Of a stretch of 64,000 nt of DNA, positions 50,010-57,910 are shown in pieces. The notes under the pieces were generated by a model. That model was not told where the DNA came from, searched no databases, and worked only from the letters and a program-made list of their open reading frames with translations. The translations under genes were made by a program, and so were the position numbers. The stretch's first letter is position 1; every line of letters starts with the position of its first letter. Where the stretch lies: NCBI RefSeq assembly GCF_014652235.1, contig NZ_BMYK01000002.1:310001-374000 (forward strand), written 5' to 3'. This DNA comes from Pseudorhodoferax aquiterrae. Its GTDB lineage: Bacteria > Pseudomonadota > Gammaproteobacteria > Burkholderiales > Burkholderiaceae_C.

Positions 50010-53000
50010 TCAGGCCGCGGCCGGCTCCCTCGCGTCCTTGAGCCAGGCGCGCAGATCCTCAACCGGCACCGCCGTCACCTTCCCTACCTTGAACCCCTTC
50101 GGGTAGTGCGACGAGTAGGCGCGCTTGGCCGCCAGCAGATTGGTGTACCCCAGCAGCACCTTGTGCTCATCGAACTTGCCGTCCTTGTCCACCTGGTCCA
50201 CCACGTAGGCGACGCCGTAGTCCGGCCGCGGCCCGACGTACACGTCCACCTGCTCGCCATCAGCACCCTCGGTGCCGCGGATGTAGCCGTAGTGCGCCGT
50301 CATTGGGCGCTCCCACTCGGTGCCGTCGGCCGCCCTGCCCTTGCGCGTTGAGCCGTTCGGGTGCTCGACCGTCACATCCAGGCCGCCGATCTTGATGTGC
50401 CCCATCTTGTAGTTGCCGGCCTCGCGCTGGGCTTCGGTCGGCTCCGGGCGGTCGTTGGTCGGACTGGTGGCCGCCTCGTTCGCCGCGGCAGTGACGGGGT
50501 CGGCGGGCTCGGCCGGCGCGGCAGCCTCGGTCTCTGCCGGCGCGCCGCCGTCGGCTGCCACCGCGGTGACGGGATCGGCGCTGGCAAGGGCCACGGGCTC
50601 CAGCGGCTGTGTGATCTCGACCGGCGCCGGGGCGGCAGACACAGGCCCGCCCTCCATCTGGTCCTGCAGCTGATCGACGACGGCCGGCTCGGTCGGATCC
50701 AGCGGCTCCCCGGCTCCGTCGACCACGCGCGCGGCGTCCTCAGGCGCCACGCTGCCCGGCACGACCGCTGGCGCAGCCGGTGCGGCTGCGGTCTCTGGGC
50801 CGGGGGCGGCCGGCGCCGGCGCGGCTTCGGCGCCGCCCCAGTCCATTTGCCAAGGGCCTTCCAAGCCGGCTGGCATCTGCAGCGGTTCAGCTGCGGGCGC
50901 CTCGGGCGTGGCTGTGGCGCGCAACGTGGAGTTGAGCGCAGCGGCCTCGGTGCCGGCTTTTGCCGTCGTGCGCTCGGCCAGGCCCTTGACCAGCTTCGGA
51001 TTGGTGACCGCGCGCGCCACGACGTTCGCGCTGACCGGCGCACCGATGGCCGCCGCGATCAAGGCCGGGTTGCCAGAAGCCAGCGCCGCCACCAGGCCGC
51101 CGGCCGCCGTCAGCTGCGCCGATGCCGCGGCCGTGCCGCTCGGATTGGCGAACACGCGGCCGCCCTCACGCCGGGACTCGGCGATCTTGGCGATGCCGGC
51201 GATCTTCTGCTCCAGCCCGGGCACATCCAGCCGCCCGAACAGCGTCTTGCGCGCGCCCGGCGACAGCTTGGACAGGTTGGTCAGGAAGGTCTCGCTGCTG
51301 AAGGCGTCCCCGGCGGCGTCCTGCTGGCTGGCGGTCGCACGGCCCAGGCGCTGCAGCACGGCGGCCGCCACTTCCTTGCGGTTCTGCTTCGGCAGGGCCG
51401 AGAACACGCGGGAGACGATGGTGTTGCCTTCGGCGGTGCCGGAAAGCGCGGCGCTGAAGATCTTCTCTGGCGCGTTGCGATCGACGATGCTCTGCAGCTC
51501 CTCGAGCCGCGCGATCTGCGTACGCGAGAAGCCATTGGCCCAAGTCCAGCGTTCGGCGGCCTCGGGGCCGGCGGCCTTGGCCACGTCGCCGAGATCCTCG
51601 GACAGCGCGCCGTAGAGCGCCGTCCACTTCGAGCGCGGCACATCGCTGACCAGCGTGGCGTCGGAGATCTCCCGGCCGACCAGCGTGCGCAGCTTCTTGA
51701 TGGCCTCGTACGGCAGCGCGCCGGGCACGGCAGCCTGGGCGAGATCAGACTGCATGGCCGCGTCGATGCCCTGGATGCGCGCGTTCTTGAACCACTTCGA
51801 CAGCTCGGGCGCGCCAGCGATGTCCGCGTTCAGGTCTGCCAACGCCTGCTGCGTGCGGGCCGTCTGCACCGGCGTCTGCGGCGGCAGGAACTTGTCCAGG
51901 GTGTTGTACAGCCGGTTCTGCACCTGTTGCATGCCGGCCTTGAACCCGGCCACGCCCTTCGCGATGGACTCGCCGGCCGTCATGGCGTTCGCGCCCGGCG
52001 CCAAGTCGTCGGAGAGCTTCTGCACGGCCTCGGCCAGCTTGTCGGCCTGCCGCTCGCCGGCCTTGGCGATCACGCCGGCGCCGCCCGGCGCACGGCCAAG
52101 CAGGGACTCCGCGCCGCGCTGCCAGCGGCCCTCGGTGGCCTGGCCCAGCGTGGGCACGGCGCCAGTGGCGTCCTCGAACGTGCGGATGTTCTCGGCGACG
52201 CGCTGCCGGCCAGCCTCGCCCCCGCGCAGCGCGCCGCGCACCGTGGCTTGCCCGACGTACGGGAGCATCGACGGCGCCATGCCGCCGGCAAGCCCCGCGA
52301 TGGTCTGCGCGACCTCCCCGCCGCCGGCCTCGCGCGTCGCGCTGGACGCAGCGCCGCCGGCCGCGCCGCTCACCGCCTGCAGGCCGGGACCGGCCGCCAT
52401 GATCTGGCCCACGGCCTGCGTGACCTTCCCGGCCGCGCGCGACAGCACGCCTCCCGCCCCGAAGAAGCCGGCGGCGGACGCCGCGCCCTCGGTGGCGTCG
52501 CGCGCGATGCGCTGGAAGCCGTTCTCCGCGTTCGGCACGCCGGCCGCGTCCATGACGTTGTTCACCGCGCTGCGCGCGGTCTGGAAGCGAAAGCCCTTCT
52601 CCTTGCCCGTCACCAGCTCGCGCACAGTCGGCGCGCGCTGGTCGTGGTACAGGTCGAGCCCGGCATTCACCACACCCGTCGCGGCGTCGGAGACGATGCC
52701 CGGCACGCTGGCCAGCCCGGAGACAAGGCCGCGCGCGCCGACGCCAACGCCCTGCGCGAATCGGCTCAGCGCCGAGGGCTGCTCAGCAGGCGCAGCAGGT
52801 GCCTGCTGCCACTCGCGCTCCCACGGGTTTGGCTCCTGGGCGGCCTGCGCCGACGGCACGATGGCGTTGGTCATGGCTTCGATGCCCTGCATCACGGGGG
52901 ATTTCTGTGCCGGCAGTCTGGCGGCCACCTGGCGGCCGTATTCCAGCGTGGTCGGCGCATTGGGGTTGCGCGGGTCGGCGACGGCCACACCACGGCGCGC

Positions 53001-53357
53001 CTTCTCCAGGCCGCCGGGGCCGCCGTAGTAGCCGGCCGCGGCCAACGCAGGATCGCCGCCGGCGCGGTCGAACATCTGCCGCACGTAGCGAATGCCGGCG
53101 CGCGCGTTCTGGTCGGGGTCGTTGATGTCCCAGCCCTCGTCCGCCACGCTGGCGAAGGTTGCCGGCACGATCTGCATGCCGCCCACTGCGCCGGCGTTGG
53201 AGGTCTTAGTGTTGCGCCCGCTGCCGCTCTCCTGCTGGTAGATCGAGCGTGCCAGGTCGGCCAGGCGGCCGGTCGCGCCCTCCGCGGCGAGCGCGTCGTC
53301 GAAGCTCCAGGCCTTCGCGGGCGGTGCAGACCAGTCGCGTTCCCACGGCTGCGTCAT
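50010..53357 (-). CDS. Large virion protein: N-terminal SLT transglycosylase, C-terminal pyrophosphatase-like domain
   Basis: This 1115-residue protein starts MTQPWERDWSAPPAKAWSF. The lytic transglycosylase (SLT) domain has the catalytic glutamate in YQQESGSG (E43), GAVGGMQIVPATF and AAAGYYGGPGG. The centre is helical and alanine-rich. At the C-terminus (about 975-1110) lies KMGHIKIGGLDVTVEHPNGSTRKG, then MTAHYGYIRGTEGADGEQVDVYVGP, the InPase-like domain that occurs in phage polyvalent proteins. It would be ejected into the host with the DNA and open the peptidoglycan. Confidence 0.82.
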   Translation of the reverse strand: MTQPWERDWSAPPAKAWSFDDALAAEGATGRLADLARSIYQQESGSGRNTKTSNAGAVGGMQIVPATFASVADEGWDINDPDQNARAGIRYVRQMFDRAGGDPALAAAGYYGGPGGLEKARRGVAVADPRNPNAPTTLEYGRQVAARLPAQKSPVMQGIEAMTNAIVPSAQAAQEPNPWEREWQQAPAAPAEQPSALSRFAQGVGVGARGLVSGLASVPGIVSDAATGVVNAGLDLYHDQRAPTVRELVTGKEKGFRFQTARSAVNNVMDAAGVPNAENGFQRIARDATEGAASAAGFFGAGGVLSRAAGKVTQAVGQIMAAGPGLQAVSGAAGGAASSATREAGGGEVAQTIAGLAGGMAPSMLPYVGQATVRGALRGGEAGRQRVAENIRTFEDATGAVPTLGQATEGRWQRGAESLLGRAPGGAGVIAKAGERQADKLAEAVQKLSDDLAPGANAMTAGESIAKGVAGFKAGMQQVQNRLYNTLDKFLPPQTPVQTARTQQALADLNADIAGAPELSKWFKNARIQGIDAAMQSDLAQAAVPGALPYEAIKKLRTLVGREISDATLVSDVPRSKWTALYGALSEDLGDVAKAAGPEAAERWTWANGFSRTQIARLEELQSIVDRNAPEKIFSAALSGTAEGNTIVSRVFSALPKQNRKEVAAAVLQRLGRATASQQDAAGDAFSSETFLTNLSKLSPGARKTLFGRLDVPGLEQKIAGIAKIAESRREGGRVFANPSGTAAASAQLTAAGGLVAALASGNPALIAAAIGAPVSANVVARAVTNPKLVKGLAERTTAKAGTEAAALNSTLRATATPEAPAAEPLQMPAGLEGPWQMDWGGAEAAPAPAAPGPETAAAPAAPAVVPGSVAPEDAARVVDGAGEPLDPTEPAVVDQLQDQMEGGPVSAAPAPVEITQPLEPVALASADPVTAVAADGGAPAETEAAAPAEPADPVTAAANEAATSPTNDRPEPTEAQREAGNYKMGHIKIGGLDVTVEHPNGSTRKGRAADGTEWERPMTAHYGYIRGTEGADGEQVDVYVGPRPDYGVAYVVDQVDKDGKFDEHKVLLGYTNLLAAKRAYSSHYPKGFKVGKVTAVPVEDLRAWLKDAREPAAA

Positions 53358-54916
53358 TGCACCGGCTCCCAGCTGTTGCGGTCCTTCGGGTCACCGCCCT
53401 TGAAGCGGTACTGCTTGCCGCCTTCGCCGCGCACCGTCGCGCCGGCCGCCGGGGCCTGCGCACGGCCGGCCGGGCCGCCCTGGCCGACCGCCGCCGGCTG
53501 CTTGGCATAGGCGCTGGTGTCCAGCGGCGGATGCCCGTAGTTCGCGCGCACACCGTCGATGTCCAGCTTGCGCAGCTCCACGGCTCGGTTGTTGAGCCGC
53601 TGGATCTCCTCCAGCCGTTGCTGCACCAGTGCGGTGTCGTTCAGGTTCTCGAACAGCTCGTTCCAGGCGCGCTGGGCGTCTCCGTCGGTCTGCACGCCCT
53701 TGTTGAGCCGCAGCGACTCGTTGCGCAGTCGTTCGAGGTTGGAGCGGAAGCTGGACAGGTTCCGGCTTTCCTCGTTGCTCATGCCAGCGGCGTTCCGGGC
53801 CGAGTTGACCAGGTTGCTGATGGGTCCGAACGAAAGCTTGCCCTCGGCGATCTGCTTGTGCATCGCGCCCAGGTCCGCGTTGATGCTGGAGGCGGTGCCG
53901 ATGGCGTCCAGGCCCTCCTGCTGCATCTTCAGCGCCGACGACGGCAGCGGCTTGGCATCGCCGGTCTTGGCGCGCGCGGCCGCGGCGGCCTCGGACGCCT
54001 GGTTGTGGCGCCGCGTCTCGGCGGCGTTGTCGGCGCGCAGCTGGTAGTCGCGATCTGCGTTCGCCTGAGTGCGCGCCACAGTGGCGGCCTGAGTGGCCCG
54101 CTGCTGCTGCAGTGCATCCTGGGCCTGGTAGTAGCTCATGCGCGCTTCGGGCGTCACGGCGCGATCCAGCATCCAGGCCGCCTGCGTCACGCCGCGCTCG
54201 TCGTTGGAGAAGGCAGGCAGCCCGGGGATCGGCGCGACTGCGCCATCGGCGCCGGCGACGCCGTACTGCACCGTCTTGCCATCGGCGCTCGGGATCAGCG
54301 AGACCTTCAATCCCGCCATGGGACCGGCTTCCGACTGCGTTGCGAACTGCGCCAGGCCTGCGTGGCCGCCGCGCATCGCACCGCCCAGATCGCGCCGCCA
54401 CCGCGCGTCCATCAGCTGCATCCCCTGGAGCTCTGCTGCGTTGGCCTGGGACTGCAGCTGCATGGCCTTCTCCGGCTGGCCGGCGGCCCGGTACGCGGCC
54501 GCGACGCGCTGGTTCACGGCCTCCGGCGCGTTCTGCTGCTGGACGGCAGCCTGGGCGGCACCGCGGTCCGCGAACGGCTGCGCGCCGACGCGGTAGGCAA
54601 CCGGCATGAGGCCGTCGTTCGGCTGGCCGGCGTTCTCCGGCAGGCCCACATCGCGGTTGTCCATGGTCTCCGGCCGGACCATGCCGCCAGCGCCTTCGGT
54701 CAGCGCGACGGGTGCGGCCGCGGCGCGCAAGTTGTTGCGCAGCTCGTCGTCCTCACGCTGCAGCTGACGTTGGCGCTCGCGTTGTTCACGCTGGAAGGCC
54801 CGGTCCTCTTCACGAGCCTTCTTGACCTCGTCCTCTTGATCCCAGTCCCGGCGCATCTGCGCGCCCTTGACTGCTCCACCCGCCGCGCCCTGCAGAAACG
54901 CCAAGATCCCCGACAT
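53354..54916 (-). CDS. Coiled-coil internal virion/ejection protein
   Basis: This 520-residue protein starts MSGILAFLQGAAGGAVKGAQMRRDWDQEDEVKKAREEDRAFQREQRERQRQLQREDDELRNN, with a strong charged coiled coil near residues 20-65. A long glutamine- and alanine-rich helical body follows (AAQAAVQQQNAPEAVNQRVAAAYRAAGQPEKAMQLQ), and a basic C-terminus. It overlaps the transglycosylase gene by 4 bases. Position and composition fit the ejection proteins that podoviruses assemble inside the capsid. Function is inferred from context. Confidence 0.62.
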   Translation of the reverse strand: MSGILAFLQGAAGGAVKGAQMRRDWDQEDEVKKAREEDRAFQREQRERQRQLQREDDELRNNLRAAAAPVALTEGAGGMVRPETMDNRDVGLPENAGQPNDGLMPVAYRVGAQPFADRGAAQAAVQQQNAPEAVNQRVAAAYRAAGQPEKAMQLQSQANAAELQGMQLMDARWRRDLGGAMRGGHAGLAQFATQSEAGPMAGLKVSLIPSADGKTVQYGVAGADGAVAPIPGLPAFSNDERGVTQAAWMLDRAVTPEARMSYYQAQDALQQQRATQAATVARTQANADRDYQLRADNAAETRRHNQASEAAAAARAKTGDAKPLPSSALKMQQEGLDAIGTASSINADLGAMHKQIAEGKLSFGPISNLVNSARNAAGMSNEESRNLSSFRSNLERLRNESLRLNKGVQTDGDAQRAWNELFENLNDTALVQQRLEEIQRLNNRAVELRKLDIDGVRANYGHPPLDTSAYAKQPAAVGQGGPAGRAQAPAAGATVRGEGGKQYRFKGGDPKDRNSWEPVQ

Positions 54917-54926
54917 GACTTCTCCC

Positions 54927-56090
54927 TTACGCCGCGTAGGCGGCCTGCGGCGCGCCGGCGCCAATCTTGGACGCCAGCACGTCCACCTTCTTGTTCAGCG
55001 CCTTGACTGCCGCCATCGTGATGCCGTTGAGCGCCACGATGTCGACCTGCTTGCCGCGAGGCGCGGCGCGCTCGCCCATCGTTCGGTTCACGTCCTGGGC
55101 CATGGGACCGACGTGCTCCTGGCCATCGTCACCGGGCACCGCGCCATCCTTGTATTTCCAGGTCGAAACCGGCGTGTCCTCCAGTGCAGCCAGCGCCTGG
55201 TCGTCAGTCAACGGCTTGATGTCTTTTTTCTCGTCCTTGTCGGAAAGGAAGAGCATTGCCGCCATTGCCGCCGTCGACCCGAGCGCGGCTGCAGTGGAGT
55301 TGCCCGACGCACTGGCCTGCGCCTGCGTGTTGGCGATGTTCCCGTAGGTATTGGCGGCGCCCGCCAAGCCAGACTGAGCGCCCGAGTAGCCGGCCTGCAG
55401 CCCCGCCTGGCCGGATGTGGTTGCACCCAGCGCTGCATTCGAGTTGGCGACCGAGCTGTTGCCCTGCTGCAGAGCGAGCGCGGCATTCGTGGCTTGGCCA
55501 CTTGCGATGCCGCGCCCCAGGTTCGCCGCATCCGCCTTCTTCGCGGCGCCCAGCGTCTCGATCTGGCGCACGGCGGTGTTGGCGGCCCCCGCCTTCGCCT
55601 TCGCCGCGCCGAGATCCATGGAACCCTGCATGGCCATGATCTTGCCGCTCGCGGGGTTGACGCCAGCACGCTGCATCTCGCGCATCGTGGCAGCGCGCTG
55701 TGCGTCGACCTGCGTTTGCACATCGGCGCCGGCCTTCGCAGCCTCTGCGGCCCGGCGCTCGGGCGTGTCGTAGGACTGCGCCTCAGCAACGATCTGCTGC
55801 TCAAGCGGGCGGTAGGTGGTGGTGTAGTCCTTGTAGGCGTCAGCTGCGATCGCCGTCTGCTGCTGGGTAGCGGCCAGTTGAGCGTCTGAGACAGCATTTG
55901 CGCGCGCGGCAGCGGCAGCACGATCGGGCGCGGTCTCAGCATAGATTTGCTTCGCCCAGTCCAGCTGCTCCTTGGACAGTTCGGCCTGCATCACTGCGGC
56001 GGCGTTCTGTCCTGATTGGTCCGGCGCACCGCCACCCATCGGCAGCGCGCGCCCTGCGCGGCTGTGCCGCTGCTCAAATGATGGGATCAC
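54927..56090 (-). CDS. Fibre-type protein with C-terminal S74 intramolecular chaperone
   Basis: The start is GTG 56090, preceded by GGAGAAAC, and the product is 387 residues. A low-complexity helical Ala/Gln/Gly region (ANLGRGIASGQATNAALALQQGNSSVANSNAALG) leads to a C-terminal Peptidase_S74 domain: FLSDKDEKKDIKPLTDDQALAALEDTPVSTWKYK, then EHVGPMAQDV and VDIVALNGITMAAVKALNKKVD. The SDKDEKKDIKP serine and the GPMAQDV motif match the self-cleaving chaperone that trimerises phage fibres and is then removed. Confidence 0.78.
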   Translation of the reverse strand: MIPSFEQRHSRAGRALPMGGGAPDQSGQNAAAVMQAELSKEQLDWAKQIYAETAPDRAAAAARANAVSDAQLAATQQQTAIAADAYKDYTTTYRPLEQQIVAEAQSYDTPERRAAEAAKAGADVQTQVDAQRAATMREMQRAGVNPASGKIMAMQGSMDLGAAKAKAGAANTAVRQIETLGAAKKADAANLGRGIASGQATNAALALQQGNSSVANSNAALGATTSGQAGLQAGYSGAQSGLAGAANTYGNIANTQAQASASGNSTAAALGSTAAMAAMLFLSDKDEKKDIKPLTDDQALAALEDTPVSTWKYKDGAVPGDDGQEHVGPMAQDVNRTMGERAAPRGKQVDIVALNGITMAAVKALNKKVDVLASKIGAGAPQAAYAA

Positions 56091-56715
56091 GTCGTTTCTC
56101 CTTGTGCCGCGTCGGCGCGTCGGCGAAGTTGTCGCCGCTGTGGCTCTTGATGAACCGCAGTGCGTCGGGTTGATAGCCGGCAAAGCGCGCCAGGCGGTCG
56201 GCACCGTTTTCCATCCGAAGGTGGACGACACCCTCGCGCACGCCCAGAGCGAAGGTGCACTCCTCCGCGTAGCGCCACAGGCGCGCGGCCAGCATGCCGC
56301 TACGTTGCGCCGGGTCGATGTACATCAGATCGTCGGTCAGGCGCATGGCGCCGGTATCTGCGTTCCGTCCCAGGTTCAGCCACATCGAGCCGACGAGGGC
56401 GCCGGCGGCATCGCGGGCCGTGAAGATCACAAGCGCGCCGCTCTGCGCGAGGTCCAAGAGGTGCAACCAGTCGGTGGAATGGACGCGCAGCGGGAACCGC
56501 TCGGCCAGGTAGGTCCCGCGCTGCTCCGCCAGGTCTGCCAGGGCATCGCGCAGTCGTTCGCATTGCAGCCGGTACTCGCCGCAGCGGCGCGGCTCGAAGC
56601 GCGCGGGATCGACGGAGTGATCGGAGTTCAGGTCGCGCAGGATCTCCTTGGCGACTTCCGTGGTCAGCAGCTGGCCCTTGTGTTTTGCCAGCGCCAGTGC
56701 GACGACTTCGCGCAT
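56074..56715 (-). CDS. GNAT-fold phage protein
   Basis: The ATG at 56715 gives 213 residues starting MREVVALALAKHKGQLLTTEVAKEILRDL. The segment ALVIFTARDAAGALVGSMWLNLG is a GNAT-like strand pair, and DLMYIDPAQRSGMLAARLWRYAEECTFALGVREGVVHLR contains the acetyl-CoA-binding loop region, with altered Q/RxxGxA (QRSGMLA). Two further in-frame ATGs (56766 and 56739) lie upstream and lack good ribosome-binding sites. Such proteins are common near phage ejection genes; their substrate is unknown. Confidence 0.68.
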   Translation of the reverse strand: MREVVALALAKHKGQLLTTEVAKEILRDLNSDHSVDPARFEPRRCGEYRLQCERLRDALADLAEQRGTYLAERFPLRVHSTDWLHLLDLAQSGALVIFTARDAAGALVGSMWLNLGRNADTGAMRLTDDLMYIDPAQRSGMLAARLWRYAEECTFALGVREGVVHLRMENGADRLARFAGYQPDALRFIKSHSGDNFADAPTRHKEKRRDPII

Positions 56716-56792
56716 GACAGGCCCTGTTGCGCCCAACATCGGGCCCGGAGAGCGTAGGGTGCGCATGGGGCGGATTCAAGGGGGCTGCAGGG

Positions 56793-57308
56793 TCAGCCGC
56801 GCTTGACGGTGACGGTGGGCACCGCCAGGTACTCGCCCGGCTTGATGCGGTAGACGCGATGGCCAACGACCAGGCGGAAGCCCAATGCGCGACGCTCCCA
56901 GTACCACGAGCCGTCCGATCGAACGCCGTAGACGCGGCCATTCGCGTCGGGCTGGAAGCTGGCCTTGTAGGCCTCCTCAGTGCTCGGCCGTCCGAAAGTG
57001 CGGCGCAGGCCGTGCGCCCGGTTGCGCCAGCCGATCCAGTAGACCGAGGTCCAGTAGTGGCCCCAGCGCTCAAGCATCCGCGCAACTGTGGGCTCGTACG
57101 TGCCACCTGGCAGGCGGTCGTCCATGGTCTGCATCCAGCGTGCCCAGCGCGGCAGGTCGCCACGTCGCGTCGGCGTGGTGCCCCACTGGTCGGGCGTCGG
57201 CTCATCGTCCCAGCGCGCGAAGGCCACCGCCAGCATTGGCAGCGGCGGGAACAACAGCACCAGCACGCTGGCGAGCAGCAGCACCAGGCCTTTCAGGACG
57301 ACCATCAT
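56793..57308 (-). CDS. Phage hypothetical protein with N-terminal membrane segment
   Basis: This 171-residue protein starts MMVVLKGLVLLLASVLVLLFPPLPMLAVAFARWDDEPTPDQWGTTPTRRGDLPRWARWMQTMDDRLPGG. One or two hydrophobic segments lead into an arginine/tryptophan-rich body with WTSVYWIGWRNRAHGL. It resembles the DUF7338-like proteins near tail genes in betaproteobacterial phages. It overlaps the preceding gene by ATGA at 57305. No enzymatic motif is seen. Confidence 0.6.
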   Translation of the reverse strand: MMVVLKGLVLLLASVLVLLFPPLPMLAVAFARWDDEPTPDQWGTTPTRRGDLPRWARWMQTMDDRLPGGTYEPTVARMLERWGHYWTSVYWIGWRNRAHGLRRTFGRPSTEEAYKASFQPDANGRVYGVRSDGSWYWERRALGFRLVVGHRVYRIKPGEYLAVPTVTVKRG

Positions 57309-57910
57309 GACGATCCCTCCTCTGCTGGCCAGGCCACGGCGGCTACGCTGGCCTCGGTCGCGTCCTCAGCGTAGATCAGCGCGCGCAGCCCGCGCGCAGT
57401 GACATGCAACGCGTTCGCGTACGCCGCCAGAGCAACGGTCATGCCGAGCATCTGCTCGCCGTCAAGGTCGATGACGCTGTTGTCGGAGCACGTCCAGCCG
57501 ATCGCGAACGGAGCGCCAGCCGCGATCGCCGCCTGAGCGGACTGCACGGCGCCGGTGATCCTTTGGACGCTGCGCGCGTCGCTGTCGATCCACTTGCCCA
57601 AGTAGGGGAAGCCGGCCGTCTCCAGACGGTCGCGCTCGGCCTTGACCTCTTTCCACTTCTCGTCTTGGGCTTGCGCGAGCGCGGTCGTCCCCACCAGTGC
57701 CCAGGTCCTCGTAGCGGCATCCTTGACGTGCTGGTCGCTCGGTCGGGGGCCGAACTCCACCAACTCTCCGTCCAGGAAGAGCACAGTTCCCGTGTTCACC
57801 CGGTGCCCGATCTCGACCACCGTCCCGCCGAAGAACGGCTGTGGCGCTTCGACTCCTTCCGTAAGCTGGAAGACCCGCCCCTCGGCGTCATGTTCGATCC
57901 AGAAGCTCAT
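57305..57910 (-). CDS. DUF4376-like phage tail protein
   Basis: This 201-residue protein starts MSFWIEHDAEGRVFQLTEGVEAPQPFFGGTVVEIGHRVNTGTVLFLDGELVEFGPRPSDQH. Its C-terminal part (KEVKAERDRLETAGFPYLGKWIDSDARSVQRITGAVQSAQAA) with LQRD-like pattern matches the DUF4376 domain of tail-fibre assembly and fibre proteins. It overlaps the fibre gene by ATGA at 57907-57910. Confidence 0.7.
   Translation of the reverse strand: MSFWIEHDAEGRVFQLTEGVEAPQPFFGGTVVEIGHRVNTGTVLFLDGELVEFGPRPSDQHVKDAATRTWALVGTTALAQAQDEKWKEVKAERDRLETAGFPYLGKWIDSDARSVQRITGAVQSAQAAIAAGAPFAIGWTCSDNSVIDLDGEQMLGMTVALAAYANALHVTARGLRALIYAEDATEASVAAVAWPAEEGSS

Noticed and set aside
50361-53510. A 1049-codon + strand open frame opposite the transglycosylase gene
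   Set aside because: It mirrors the real gene, has Arg/His/Gly-rich noise composition and no motif; the SLT and InPase-like domains on the minus strand are unmistakable.
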